The notes under the pieces are model-generated. The model saw only the letters and a list, made by a program, of their open reading frames with translations. It had not been told where the DNA came from and searched no databases. This document shows, piece by piece, positions 48,883 through 57,311 of a stretch of DNA of 64,000 nucleotides (position 1 is the first letter of the stretch; each line of letters starts with the position of its first letter). This stretch comes from Microbacterium sp. SS28. GTDB lineage: Bacteria > Actinomycetota > Actinomycetes > Actinomycetales > Microbacteriaceae. The position numbers and the translations under genes were made by a program. Where the stretch lies: the NCBI RefSeq assembly GCF_022761035.1, contig NZ_JAKWJP010000001.1, positions 1,054,001 to 1,118,000 on the forward strand, in the 5' to 3' direction.

Positions 48883-49514
48883 CAGTGCGCCTTGAAGTGG
48901 TCGAAGGGCTCGAGGCACGCGCGGCACTCCCAGAGCGCCTTGCACGACGTCGAGCCGAACCGCGCGAGCTCGCGCGTGTCGAGAGAACCGCACTGCGGAC
49001 ACCGGATGCGCAGCCGCACCGGGATCGGCCCGCGCACCGCCGCGCGGCCGGTCGGCGGGGCGATGCCGAACGCCTCGAGCTTGCTCCGGCCCTCGGCGCT
49101 CATCCAGTCGGTCGTCCACGCGGGGCTCAGGGTCGTGCGGACCACGACGTCGGCGAATCCCTCGGCGCCGAGCGCGAGCACGAGGTCGTCGCGGATCGTC
49201 TCGACGGCAGGGCAGCCCGAGTACGTCGGCGTGATCGTCACGGTGACGCGGTCGCCCTCGACCGCGACGTCGCGGAGGATGCCGAGATCCGCGATCGTCA
49301 GGACCGGGACCTCCGGGTCGACGACGGATGCCGCGACCTCGCGGGCCCGCGCGAGCGCGATCTCGTCTTTCGTCGAGTCGACGCACGCCAACGCTCCGGT
49401 CGTTGAGCGAGGAGCGAAGCGACGAGACGAAACGTCCGAGCCCGGCGCAGACGTGTCCGCTGTGCTCGGGCGTTTCGTCTCGCTTCGCTCGCTCAACGAC
49501 CGGGGGCTCACCAT
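48882..49514 (-). CDS. paaD: Phenylacetate pathway protein PaaD with a repeat-derived N-terminus
   Basis: The PaaD core starts around residue 45: a DUF59/MIP18-type domain (VDPEVPVLTIADLGILRDVAV, PTYSGCPAVETI) followed by a zinc-ribbon-like tail (CPQCGSLDTRE.., CKALWECRACLEPFDHF). PaaD is needed to mature the PaaABCE oxygenase, probably for iron-sulfur or di-iron assembly. With ATG 49514, which overlaps paaC as its neighbours overlap, residues 5-40 are read from an inserted hairpin repeat of 108 bases (36 codons, frame kept). A TTG at 49391, four bases after GGAG, would give a normal-length protein. I list the longer frame; the true start needs data. Confidence 0.8.
   Translation of the reverse strand: MVSPRSLSERSETKRPSTADTSAPGSDVSSRRFAPRSTTGALACVDSTKDEIALARAREVAASVVDPEVPVLTIADLGILRDVAVEGDRVTVTITPTYSGCPAVETIRDDLVLALGAEGFADVVVRTTLSPAWTTDWMSAEGRSKLEAFGIAPPTGRAAVRGPIPVRLRIRCPQCGSLDTRELARFGSTSCKALWECRACLEPFDHFKAH
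49396..49503. repeat. Long hairpin repeat inserted at the paaC/paaD junction
   Basis: The left arm CCGGTCGTTGAGCGAGGAGC continues through GACGAGACGAAACG to CGAGC; the right arm, GCTCGGGCGTTTCGTCTCGC to CTCAACGACCGG, is its complement except that the left has six extra bases. Arms of about 40 bases enclose a loop of roughly 25. At 108 bases it keeps the reading frame. Shorter relatives are at 44984-45024 and 17562-17584. Inside an operon such a stem could also affect message stability. Confidence 0.85.
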
Positions 49515-50332
49515 GTCGCACCCGGATGCTGCCGCGCGAGCACCTGCATCTCGGCGAGGAGGTAGCCGAGAGTCGCGGCGTGGCTGCCGCGGCGACCGCC
49601 GCCCGCCGACGTGAACGTCGAAGGGATCTCGAGCTCCGCCTCCGCGAAGACCGCCGCGATGATCTCCTCGAACGGCTCCCGCAGGTCGGACGGCCGTACG
49701 GCGACCCCGGTCGCGGCGAGCGCGTCGGTGAGCGGCTCGTCGCGCAGCAGCTCGTCGACGTAGGGCCAGACGTCGGCGACGGCGCGCAGCATCCGTCCCC
49801 TCGATTCGTCAGTTCCGCCCGCGAGCCGCAGGGTCCACTGCACGGCGTGATCGCGGTGGTACTCGACCTCTTTGACGGCCTTGGCGGCGACCGCCGCGAG
49901 GGTCGGGTCTGCGGAGAACTGCAGTCGCGTGTACAGCTCGAACCAGTAGACGGATGCCGCGAGCTGGCGTGCGATCGTCTGCGCGAAGTCGCCGTTGGGC
50001 TGTTCGAAGAGCCACGCGCTGCGGAACGCGGGCTCGTCGCGCCAGTACGCGAGGTCGTCCTCCGAGCGTCCGTCCCACGCCCCGGCGTAGCGCAGGAGCG
50101 AGCGCGCGTGCCCGAGCAGATCGAGGGCGATGTTCGCGAGGGCGACGTCCTCTTCGAGCTCGGGGGCGCGGGCGATCCAGGCGCCGAGCTGCTGCGCGAG
50201 GATCAGCGCGTCGTCGCCGAGCCACAGCGCGTACTCCGCGACTTCGGCCGACGGCGGGCGCGCGCCTTCACCCGCGAGCTCGGCGGAGAGCTCGAGCTCG
50301 TCGACCGTGACCTCGCCGTGCGGATCGCTCAC
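49508..50332 (-). CDS. paaC: Phenylacetyl-CoA epoxidase structural subunit PaaC
   Basis: A 274-residue ferritin-like helical protein. YALWLGDDALILAQQLGAWIARAPELEEDVALANIALDLLGHARSLL and VKEVEYHRDHAVQWTLRLAGGTDESR are typical of PaaC, the structural partner of PaaA in the multicomponent oxygenase that adds oxygen to phenylacetyl-CoA. The start is GTG 50332, overlapping the paaB stop (GTGA). Its stop overlaps the ATG of the long paaD frame by seven bases, just before a hairpin repeat. Confidence 0.93.
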   Translation of the reverse strand: MSDPHGEVTVDELELSAELAGEGARPPSAEVAEYALWLGDDALILAQQLGAWIARAPELEEDVALANIALDLLGHARSLLRYAGAWDGRSEDDLAYWRDEPAFRSAWLFEQPNGDFAQTIARQLAASVYWFELYTRLQFSADPTLAAVAAKAVKEVEYHRDHAVQWTLRLAGGTDESRGRMLRAVADVWPYVDELLRDEPLTDALAATGVAVRPSDLREPFEEIIAAVFAEAELEIPSTFTSAGGGRRGSHAATLGYLLAEMQVLARQHPGATW

Positions 50333-50634
50333 AGGTGCGGCACCCCCTTCGACGCCGTGTAGTACGTCGCGTGGCGGTAGTTCTTGCCCGCGGGGCTCTC
50401 GAAGAACGCGCCCTTCGCGTCGGGATCGCTCGTCGTGATCGCGTCGGCCGGCACGACCCACACCGACGTGCCCTCGCCGCGGCGCGTGTAGAGATCGCGC
50501 GCGTTGCGCAGCGCGAACTCGGCATCCGGGGCATGCAGCGAACCCGCGTGCACGTGGGACAGTCCGCGATTGGCGCGGACGAAGACCTCCCACAGCGGCC
50601 ATGTGTCGCGCTCGGAGGCGCCCGGGGTGGTCAT
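50329..50634 (-). CDS. paaB: Phenylacetyl-CoA epoxidase subunit PaaB
   Basis: A 101-residue protein: [56 protein letters not shown] is the standard PaaB sequence pattern. PaaB bridges the PaaAC heterodimers in the oxygenase. ATG 50634 overlaps the paaA stop and its own stop overlaps the paaC GTG, so it is tightly coupled to both. Length matches the family (about 95-100 residues). Confidence 0.94.
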   Translation of the reverse strand: MTTPGASERDTWPLWEVFVRANRGLSHVHAGSLHAPDAEFALRNARDLYTRRGEGTSVWVVPADAITTSDPDAKGAFFESPAGKNYRHATYYTASKGVPHL

Positions 50635-51590
50635 GCCGCGACCTCCTTCGCCGTCTGCTTGCGGGCGTACTCCGCGGCGGCCTCGCGCACCCACGCGCCG
50701 TCGTCATGCGCCGTGCGGCGGTTGCGCAGGCGCTCGGCGTTGCACGGGCCGCGGCCCGCGAGCACCTCGTGGAACTCGGCCCAGTCGATCTCGCTCATGT
50801 CCCACCGCTGAGTCCCGGCGTTCCACCTGAGCGCAGGATCGGGCAGGGTCACGCCGAGCACCTCGGCCTGCGGCACGAGCATCCCGATGAAGCGCTGTCG
50901 CAGGTCGTCGTTGGAGAAGCGCTTGATGCGCCACGCCATCGACTGCGCCGAGTTGGGCGACTCGTCGTCGGGAGGCCCGAACATCATGAGACTCGGCCAG
51001 TACCAGCGGTTCACGGCATCCTGAGCCATCTCGCGCTGCGCGGGGGTGCCCTGCATGAGCGTCAGCAGGATCTCGAAGCCCTGCCGCTGGTGGAACGACT
51101 CCTCCTTGCAGATGCGCACCATCGCGCGGCCATACGGCCCGTAGGACGCGCGGCACAGCGGCACCTGGTTGCAGATCGCGGCGCCGTCGACGAGCCAGCC
51201 GATCGCGCCCATGTCGGCCCACGTCGGGGTCGGGTAGTTGAAGATCGACGAGTACTTCGCGCGGCCCGCGATGAGCTGCTCGGTCATCTCATCGCGCGTG
51301 ATGCCGAGGGTCTGGGCCGCCGAGTAGAGGTAGAGGCCGTGGCCGGCTTCGTCCTGCACCTTGGCCATGAGGATGGCCTTGCGCTTGAGGCTCGGCGCGC
51401 GGGTGATCCAGTTGCCCTCGGGCTGCATCCCGATGATCTCGGAGTGCGCGTGCTGCGAGATCTGCCGGATGAGCGTCTTGCGGTACGCCGCCGGCATCCA
51501 GTCGCGGGGCTCGATGCGCTGCTCGTTCTCGACGAGCGCGTCGAACGCGGCCTGCTCCTCGGCCTCGTCGATCAGCAGATCGGTCGTCAT
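50631..51590 (-). CDS. paaA: Phenylacetyl-CoA epoxidase catalytic subunit PaaA
   Basis: A 319-residue di-iron oxygenase subunit. The iron ligands are in [35 protein letters not shown] (Glu and Glu-x-x-His) and [16 protein letters not shown] (Glu-x-x-His). It inserts one oxygen atom into the ring of phenylacetyl-CoA, using electrons from PaaE. ATG 51590 follows GAGGAG. The palindromic operator at 51605-51626 lies directly before it, so paaABCDE has its own regulated promoter although paaI, paaZ, paaH and paaF are upstream on the same strand. Confidence 0.95.
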   Translation of the reverse strand: MTTDLLIDEAEEQAAFDALVENEQRIEPRDWMPAAYRKTLIRQISQHAHSEIIGMQPEGNWITRAPSLKRKAILMAKVQDEAGHGLYLYSAAQTLGITRDEMTEQLIAGRAKYSSIFNYPTPTWADMGAIGWLVDGAAICNQVPLCRASYGPYGRAMVRICKEESFHQRQGFEILLTLMQGTPAQREMAQDAVNRWYWPSLMMFGPPDDESPNSAQSMAWRIKRFSNDDLRQRFIGMLVPQAEVLGVTLPDPALRWNAGTQRWDMSEIDWAEFHEVLAGRGPCNAERLRNRRTAHDDGAWVREAAAEYARKQTAKEVAA

Positions 51591-51604
51591 CGTCGACTCC
51601 TCAA

Positions 51605-51626
51605 TTACAGAACGATCGTTAAGTAA
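51605..51626 (-). promoter_or_regulatory. PaaR-type palindromic operator before paaA, over the end of paaI
   Basis: TTAC-N2-AACGATCGTT-N2-GTAA is symmetric apart from the two N2 gaps. It closely resembles the site at 55761-55781 between paaF and the TetR gene; both share CGATCG at the centre and GTA/TAC ends. It contains the TAA stop of paaI (51619-51621) and ends 15 bases before the paaA ATG. Confidence 0.75.
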
Positions 51627-52053
51627 GTGTACCGCGGGTCGTGAAGGAGCGACCCCGGAACTCCGCGACGACGTCGCCCGTCTCGTCGGTGATGGTGACG
51701 TCGTAGACGCCGCTGCGGCCCGATCGGGTGCGGCGGCGGGCATCGGCCGTCAGCACCTGCCCCTCGACGGTCGCCTTGAGGAACGAGATGTCGGCTCCCG
51801 CGGCGACCGTGACGGACTCGTCCTCGTTGCACGCCATCGCGAACGCCGTGTCGGCGAGCGCGAAGACGAACCCGCCGTGCGTGATGGCGAAGCCGTTCGT
51901 CATGTCGGCGCTCACGCGCATCGACACGACGGCGCGCCCGGGCTCGTCGAGTTCGACGTGCATGCCGAGCGCCGCCGACGCGCGGTCGCGCAGCAGCATC
52001 TCGCGCTGGCCCGCGAAGTGGGTGCCGGGGTCGGGCGCGTTCGGCGCGGTCAC
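51619..52053 (-). CDS. paaI: Hydroxyphenylacetyl-CoA thioesterase PaaI
   Basis: A 144-residue hot-dog-fold thioesterase. [26 protein letters not shown] contains the HGG and Asp positions of the PaaI family. It is thought to rescue CoA from ring-hydroxylated or dead-end intermediates. GTG 52053 overlaps the paaZ stop (GTGA). Its last codons and TAA lie inside the operator that precedes paaA, so coding and control sequence overlap here. Confidence 0.92.
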   Translation of the reverse strand: MTAPNAPDPGTHFAGQREMLLRDRASAALGMHVELDEPGRAVVSMRVSADMTNGFAITHGGFVFALADTAFAMACNEDESVTVAAGADISFLKATVEGQVLTADARRRTRSGRSGVYDVTITDETGDVVAEFRGRSFTTRGTLT

Positions 52054-54101
52054 GCAGGCACCGGGTCTTTCGCGACGAGCGTCAGGACGTCGTACGTCGC
52101 GACGACGGCGTCGTCCTGATTCAGGATGACGGCGTCCCACCGCACCTCGCCGTACTCGTCGGTCTCGCGCGGAGTGATCTGCTTCGCGGTCAGGATGACG
52201 CGGATCGTGTCGCCCGGCGAGACGGGCGTGAGGAACCGCAGGTTCTCGAGCCCGTAGTTTGCCAGCACGGGTCCCGGGTCGGGGTCGACGAACAGCCCCG
52301 CCGCCCAGGAGACGAGCAGGTAGCCGTGCGCGACGCGACCGGGGAAGAACGGATTCGCGGCCGCCGCGGCCTCGTCCATGTGCGCGTAGAACGTGTCGCC
52401 CGTGAAGTGCGCGAACGTCTCGATGTCGTCGAGCGACACCTCGCGCGCCGCCGAGACGACCTGGTCGCCGAGTTCGAGTTCGGCGAGGGACTTGCGGAAC
52501 GGATGCCGGTCGTGGCGCACCGGTGCCCCCTCGTGCCACACGCCCGTGAGCGCCGTGAGCATCTCGGGGGAGCCCTGCACGGCGGTCCGCTGCATGTAGT
52601 GAAGGACGGCGCGGATGCCGCCGAGCTCCTCGCCGCCGCCCGCGCGCCCGGGACCCCCGTGGACGAGGTGCGGAACGGGTGCGCCGTGACCCGTCGACGT
52701 GCGCGCGTTGTCGCGGCTGAGGAAGAGCACCCGGCCGTTGAAGGCCGCGATGAGGGTCATGAGCTCGGTCGCGACAGCCGGATCGTTCGTCACGACGCTC
52801 GTGACGAGCGATCCGCCGCCGAGGTCGACGAGCGCGGCCGCCTCGGCGAGCGTGTCGTAGGCGAGGATGCTCGCGACGGGCCCGAAGGCCTCGATCTCGT
52901 GGACGGCCGGGGCCGCGGCATCCGTGAAACCCATCAGGATCGGTGCGAGGAACGCCCCCTCGGGCGCGGCACCCGTCGAGCCGTCCGCGCGCACGATGTC
53001 GGGGGCGTCGGTCGAGCCGAGCAGCAGCCTGCCGCCGGCCGCCTCGAGCGCCGCGACGGCCGTGACCACCTCGTCGCGCTGCGCCGCCGAGACGAGCGGG
53101 CCCATCGTGACCGACTCGGCGTGCGGGTCGCCGAGCACGACGCGCTGCGCGATCTGGTCGCGGACGGCGTCGACGAGCGCATCGACGGATGCCGCGGGCA
53201 CGATCGCCCGGCGGATCGCCGTGCACTTCTGTCCCGCCTTCGTCGTCAGCTCGACCAGGAGCTGCCGCACGTAGGCGTCGAACTCGGGCGTCCCGGCTGT
53301 CGCGTCGGGGCCGAGCACGGACGCGTTGATCGAGTCGGTCTCGGTCGTGAACCGCACGCCGGGCGCGGCCTGCCCACGCAGGCGGGCCCCCGTCGTCGCG
53401 CTGCCCGTGAAGCCGACGGCGTCGCCGAGGCGGAGGTTGTCGAAGAGCCCGGGGACGCCGCCGCTCACGAGTTGCAGCGAGCCTTCGGGCAGGCGGCCCG
53501 TCTCTACGAGGATGCGCACCCACGCCTCGGCGAGGTAGGCGGTCGGGGTGGCCGGCTTGACGAGCGAGGGGACGCCGGCGAGGAAGGCGGGTGCGAACTT
53601 CTCGAGCGCACCCCACACGGGGAAGTTGAAGGCGTTGATCTGCACCGCTACGCCCGGCAGCCGCGTGTAGACGTGCCGTCCGAGGAACGAGCCGTCCTTC
53701 GAGAGCGACTCGACGGGGCCGTCGAGGTACACCCTGCCGTTGGGAAGCTCGCGCCGCCCCTTCGACGAGTACGTGAAGAGCACGCCGATGCCGCCGTCGA
53801 CGTCGCTCAGGGAGTCGCGTCGCGTCGCTCCCGCCCGCGCCGACAGCGCATAGAGCTCGTCCTTGCGCTCCGTCAGCGCGACGGCGAACTCCTTGAGCAG
53901 GACGGCGCGCTGGTGGAAGGTCAGGGCGCCGAGCGAGGACTGCCCCGCCGTGCGGGCGTATTCGAGGGCTCCCGCGAGGTCGGCGCCTTCGGCGCTGACG
54001 CGCGTGATCGGCTCGCCCGTCGAGGGGTCGAGCACCTCGACGCCCCCGCCTGACGGCACCCACCACTCGCCCTGCAGGTAGCTCGGCAGGATCCCGGTCA
54101 T
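52050..54101 (-). CDS. paaZ: Bifunctional oxepin-CoA hydrolase / semialdehyde dehydrogenase PaaZ
   Basis: A 683-residue fusion. Residues 1-520 are an aldehyde dehydrogenase (SYLQGEWW, INAFNFPVWGALEKFAPAFLAGVPSLVKPATPTAYL, GFTGSATTG, and the catalytic Cys in TTKAGQKCTAIRRAIVP). From about 545 is a MaoC-like hydratase (VSLDDIETFAHFTGDTFYAHMDEAAAAANPFFPGRVAHGYLLVS). It opens oxepin-CoA and oxidises the aldehyde formed. Both halves look intact. ATG 54101 overlaps the paaH stop; an ATG at 54113 lies inside paaH and is less likely. Confidence 0.94.
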   Translation of the reverse strand: MTGILPSYLQGEWWVPSGGGVEVLDPSTGEPITRVSAEGADLAGALEYARTAGQSSLGALTFHQRAVLLKEFAVALTERKDELYALSARAGATRRDSLSDVDGGIGVLFTYSSKGRRELPNGRVYLDGPVESLSKDGSFLGRHVYTRLPGVAVQINAFNFPVWGALEKFAPAFLAGVPSLVKPATPTAYLAEAWVRILVETGRLPEGSLQLVSGGVPGLFDNLRLGDAVGFTGSATTGARLRGQAAPGVRFTTETDSINASVLGPDATAGTPEFDAYVRQLLVELTTKAGQKCTAIRRAIVPAASVDALVDAVRDQIAQRVVLGDPHAESVTMGPLVSAAQRDEVVTAVAALEAAGGRLLLGSTDAPDIVRADGSTGAAPEGAFLAPILMGFTDAAAPAVHEIEAFGPVASILAYDTLAEAAALVDLGGGSLVTSVVTNDPAVATELMTLIAAFNGRVLFLSRDNARTSTGHGAPVPHLVHGGPGRAGGGEELGGIRAVLHYMQRTAVQGSPEMLTALTGVWHEGAPVRHDRHPFRKSLAELELGDQVVSAAREVSLDDIETFAHFTGDTFYAHMDEAAAAANPFFPGRVAHGYLLVSWAAGLFVDPDPGPVLANYGLENLRFLTPVSPGDTIRVILTAKQITPRETDEYGEVRWDAVILNQDDAVVATYDVLTLVAKDPVPA

Positions 54102-54991
54102 TCCTCGCTCCATTCGTAGAATCCGCGGCCGCTCTTGCGGCCCAGGCGTCCTTCGGCGACCATCCGCCGCAGCAGGTCGGGCGGCGCGAACCTCTCTCCG
54201 AGCCGCGACTGCAGCTCCTCGGCGATCGCGAGCCGCACGTCGAGCCCCACGATGTCGGTCGTGCGCAGCGGCCCCGTGGGATGCCGGTACCCGAGCTCCA
54301 TCGCGGCGTCGATGTCGGCGGCCGACGCGACGCCCTCCTCGAGCATCCGGATCGCCTCGAGCCCGAGCGCGACCCCGAGTCGGCTCGACGCGAACCCCGG
54401 GGCGTCCCGCACGACGATCGGCGTCTTGCCGAGTCCCGCCACCCACGCCTGCGCGGCATCCACGACGGGGTCGGACGTCGCCTTCCCCACCACGACCTCG
54501 ACGAGTCGCGACGCAGGCACGGGGTTGAAGAAGTGCAGCCCGACGAACCGGCCGGGGCGCTGCAGGGCCGACGCGAGCGCGTCGATCGACAGCGAGCTCG
54601 TGTTCGACGCGAGCACGGCGGCGTCGGTGAGCGAAGCCTCGACGCGCGCGAGCCCCGCGCGCTTGAGGTCCGCGTCCTCGGGCAGCGCCTCGACGACGAG
54701 CCCGCAGCCGGCGAAGGCCGCGGCATCCGTCGCCGTGGTGACGGCCGCGACGAGGTCGGGCAGGGCGCGATCGGTCGCGCCGCGATCGACCGACCAGCCG
54801 AGGGCGTCCGAGATCCGGGATGCCGCGGCCTCCGCCGCCGCCCCGTCGACCTCCACGACCACGACGCGCGCTCCTGCGAGCGCGAACGCGTGCGCGATTC
54901 CCGAGCCCATGCGGCCGCCGCCGAGCACGCCCACGCGGGCCGGGACCGCGGTGTCGGCGGTGCGGGCCGACAGTGCGGCATCCGTCGTCAT
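54098..54991 (-). CDS. paaH: 3-hydroxyacyl-CoA dehydrogenase PaaH
   Basis: A 297-residue dehydrogenase. VGVLGGGRMGSGIAHAFALAGARVVVVEVD is the NAD-binding fold; the catalytic His is in RFVGLHFFNPVPASRLVEVV with an upstream LASNTSSLSI (Ser) and later DAPGF. The C-terminal GLDVRLAIAEELQSRLGERFAPPDLLRRMVAEGRLGRKSGRGFYEW is the dimerisation domain. It oxidises 3-hydroxyadipyl-CoA in phenylacetate breakdown. Four-base overlaps join it to paaF and paaZ. Confidence 0.92.
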   Translation of the reverse strand: MTTDAALSARTADTAVPARVGVLGGGRMGSGIAHAFALAGARVVVVEVDGAAAEAAASRISDALGWSVDRGATDRALPDLVAAVTTATDAAAFAGCGLVVEALPEDADLKRAGLARVEASLTDAAVLASNTSSLSIDALASALQRPGRFVGLHFFNPVPASRLVEVVVGKATSDPVVDAAQAWVAGLGKTPIVVRDAPGFASSRLGVALGLEAIRMLEEGVASAADIDAAMELGYRHPTGPLRTTDIVGLDVRLAIAEELQSRLGERFAPPDLLRRMVAEGRLGRKSGRGFYEWSEE

Positions 54992-55737
54992 CGTCCTCTC
55001 CCTTCGAGGAAGCGGGTCATGCGCTGAGCCTTCTCGGGACGCTCGAAGAGCTCCGCCTGCAGTTCGAGGTCGATGCGCGGGTGGGCGTCGGCGGGAGCGC
55101 GCAGCGCCGTCTTGGTGTGGCGCGTCGCGAGCGGGTCGGCCGCGGCGATGCGGTCGGCGAGGCGGTGCGCCGCGGCGAGCAGGTCGTCCGGCTCGTGCAG
55201 CGACGACAGGAGGCCCCACGCGAGGGCTTCGTCGGCGTCGAGGATGCGCCCCGTCAGCAGCAGCTCGGCCGCGCGCGCGTCGCCGACGATGCGCGGCAGC
55301 CGCCAGGTCGCTCCGGCGGCCGCGATGATCGCGAGACCCGTCTCGGGGTTGCCGATGCGCGTGCGCGGCGTGCCGATGCGGAGGTCGGCGGCGTACGCGA
55401 GCTCCGCTCCCCCGCCCAGCGCGAAGCCGTCGATCGCCGCGATGACCGGCATGGGGAGCGCCGCCACGCGGGCGAAGGCGTGGGTGTTGATGCCCTGGCG
55501 GGCATCGGCGGCGCGGCGCTCGCGCAGCTGCGCGATGTCGGCGCCCGAGGCGAAGACGCCGCCGGCACCGGTCAGGATGAGGGTCCGCGGCTCCTGCTCG
55601 AGCTCGACGCACAGCGCGTGCAGGGCGTCGATCGTCGCGAGATCGATCGCGTTGCGGGTCGCGGGGCGGTCGAGGATCGCGACGACGCGATCGTCCGATC
55701 GCTCGACCTGCAGTGCGGGTCGGATGCCGTCCGCCAT
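54988..55737 (-). CDS. paaF: Enoyl-CoA hydratase, PaaF-like
   Basis: A 249-residue crotonase-fold hydratase. The oxyanion-hole segments are GAGGVFASGADIAQL and IDGFALGGGAELA; the catalytic Glu residues are in GNPETGLAI and ARAAELLLTGR. In this operon it should hydrate 2,3-didehydroadipyl-CoA. ATG 55737 has GGAG about ten bases upstream. It is the first gene of the paaF-H-Z-I block and faces the TetR gene across a shared operator. Confidence 0.88.
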   Translation of the reverse strand: MADGIRPALQVERSDDRVVAILDRPATRNAIDLATIDALHALCVELEQEPRTLILTGAGGVFASGADIAQLRERRAADARQGINTHAFARVAALPMPVIAAIDGFALGGGAELAYAADLRIGTPRTRIGNPETGLAIIAAAGATWRLPRIVGDARAAELLLTGRILDADEALAWGLLSSLHEPDDLLAAAHRLADRIAAADPLATRHTKTALRAPADAHPRIDLELQAELFERPEKAQRMTRFLEGRGR

Positions 55738-55760
55738 GGAAGCGCTCCGCGTCTCTCGAA

Positions 55761-55781
55761 TACTTGACCGATCGTTCAGTA
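55761..55781. promoter_or_regulatory. PaaR-type operator between paaF and the TetR gene
   Basis: A 21-base imperfect palindrome reading TACT at the left, CGATCG at the centre and AGTA at the right; it resembles the paaA site at 51605-51626. It lies 24 bases from the paaF start, and TAATAC overlapping its right edge could be the -10 of the TetR gene, so one protein could control both directions. Confidence 0.72.
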
Positions 55782-55855
55782 ATACTGTCAGAATGGGCAC
55801 CGATCGCCAAGGCCGCACGCGCGGGCGCGCGACGGACGGATGGAAGACTGAGGCC

Positions 55856-56536
55856 ATGAGCGCGACATCGGGAACCGGCATCCCGCCGACAACTCCCCGT
55901 CGGGGGCGCCCCGGCTACGATCGCGCCGGGATCCTCGAGGTCGCGGTCGGCCTGTTCAACGAGCAGGGCTACGACGCGACCTCCGTCGCGGATCTCGCGG
56001 CGCGCCTCGGCCTCACGAAGTCCGCGCTGTACCACCACTTCGCCTCGAAGGAGCAGCTGCTCGCGGCCGCCCTCGACGAGGCCCTCGGCGCGCTCGAAGG
56101 AGTGCTGACCGAACCCGGCGCGACCTCGGGGACCCCCGCGGAGCGGCTCGACTTCGTGCTGCGCGGCGCCGTGCACGTGCTCATCGACCGCCTGCCGTCG
56201 GTGACGCTGCTGCTGCGCGTGCGCGGCAACAGCGAGACCGAGCGCGACGCCCTCGAGCGCCGCCGCATCTTCGACCAGCACGTCACGGCGCTCGTCGTCG
56301 AGGCGCAGCAGGTGGGGCTCGTGCGCGCCGACATCGACGGCGCCGTCACGACGCGCCTGGTCTTCGGGATGATCAACTCGGTCGTCGAGTGGTACCACCC
56401 GCTCGGCTCGATCGACCGCGACCGCCTCGCGCACGACGTCGTGACGATCGCCTTGGACGGCATGCGCACGCGCGTCGCCGAGGCGCCCCGGCGGCCGCGC
56501 CGCCCCGATGTGCCGCCGCCCCGCATGACGGTGTGA
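55856..56536 (+). CDS. paaR: TetR-family regulator of the paa genes (PaaR-like)
   Basis: A 226-residue regulator. The TetR HTH occupies about residues 22-68 (ILEVAVGLFNEQGYDATSVADLAARLGLTKSALYHHFASKEQLL) and the helical C-terminal domain resembles TetR_C proteins that bind acyl-CoA. It is divergent from paaF with a shared palindrome in between, and a matching palindrome precedes paaA. Phenylacetyl-CoA is the probable ligand by analogy with actinobacterial PaaR. An ATG at 55793 would add 21 basic residues and could start a leaderless message; I prefer 55856. Confidence 0.87.
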   Translation: MSATSGTGIPPTTPRRGRPGYDRAGILEVAVGLFNEQGYDATSVADLAARLGLTKSALYHHFASKEQLLAAALDEALGALEGVLTEPGATSGTPAERLDFVLRGAVHVLIDRLPSVTLLLRVRGNSETERDALERRRIFDQHVTALVVEAQQVGLVRADIDGAVTTRLVFGMINSVVEWYHPLGSIDRDRLAHDVVTIALDGMRTRVAEAPRRPRRPDVPPPRMTV

Positions 56537-56599
56537 CACCCCTCACGCTTTTGCACGGCCGCAATCTCGGTGTCGAAGCGCTTCCGCGAGTAACGTCTC

Positions 56600-56614
56600 T
56601 GTGGTCAGACCACA
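56600..56614. promoter_or_regulatory. Perfect palindrome before the DoxX-like gene
   Basis: TGTGGTC-A-GACCACA is a perfect 7+1+7 palindrome, 18 bases before the ATG at 56632. The TGGTC/GACCA half-sites resemble those used by GntR/FadR-type regulators. No regulator gene of that class is adjacent. Confidence 0.55.
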
Positions 56615-56631
56615 ACGAATCGGAGACTGAG

Positions 56632-57219
56632 ATGACGACGCACGCGGTGCCCACGGTCGTTCCCGCAATGGCGATGCGCACCACCCACGCCAAGGCCTTC
56701 CCGCTGCAGCGGACGATCGTGACGACGGCGAACGGCCGCCGCTCGCTCGCGGCCCTGCGCCTCGCGACGGGCTTCGTCTTCCTCTGGGCCTTCCTCGACA
56801 AGACGTTCGGCCTGGGATTCTCGACGCCCGCCGAGTACGCCTGGATCAACGGCGGCACACCCGCGCAGGGCTTCCTCAACAGCCCCGGCGTCACCGGCCC
56901 GCTGCAGCCGTTCTTCCAGAGCCTCGCGACCCCGCTCGTCGACATGCTCTTCATGGCCGGGATGCTGGGCATCGGCCTCGCCGTCATGCTCGGTGTCGGC
57001 CTCCGCGTCGCCGCGGGCGCCGGCACGGCCATGATGCTGCTCATGTACCTCGCGGAGTGGCCCTTCGCGATGGGCTCGACCAACCCCGCCGTCGACTATC
57101 ACGTCATCTACGCGATCGCGCTCATCGCCGTCGCGAGCCTCGCCGCCGGTGACACATGGGGGCTCGGCGCGCAGTGGAAGTCGCTCCCCCTGGTGCAGCG
57201 CAATCACTGGCTCGCCTGA
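56632..57219 (+). CDS. DoxX-like integral membrane protein
   Basis: A 195-residue protein with a polar N-terminus (about 35 residues) and four to five predicted membrane helices: LRLATGFVFLWAFLDKTF, a central MLFMAGMLGIGLAVMLGVGL, MMLLMYLAEWPF and HVIYAIALIAVASLAAG. RLxxGxxFLWAFxDK is the usual opening of the DoxX-like group. The family is linked to thiosulfate/quinone and redox-stress functions in other organisms, but its role here is unknown. ATG follows GGAG by seven bases. A hairpin terminator follows. Confidence 0.82.
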   Translation: MTTHAVPTVVPAMAMRTTHAKAFPLQRTIVTTANGRRSLAALRLATGFVFLWAFLDKTFGLGFSTPAEYAWINGGTPAQGFLNSPGVTGPLQPFFQSLATPLVDMLFMAGMLGIGLAVMLGVGLRVAAGAGTAMMLLMYLAEWPFAMGSTNPAVDYHVIYAIALIAVASLAAGDTWGLGAQWKSLPLVQRNHWLA

Positions 57220-57237
57220 TTCGCTCTCACGCGCCCC

Positions 57238-57266
57238 GGGCGCGGAACCTGCGGGGTTCCGCGCCC
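57238..57266 (+). terminator. Hairpin terminator after the DoxX-like gene
   Basis: GGGCGCGGAACC pairs perfectly with GGTTCCGCGCCC across the loop TGCGG, followed by TTCCTCGT. The stem is 12 bp and starts 19 bases after the stop, a good fit for an intrinsic terminator despite the short T run. Confidence 0.75.
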
Positions 57267-57311
57267 TTCCTCGTGTCGGCAGGCCCGTCCCGCCGGTAGC
57301 GTGAGCCCTCT

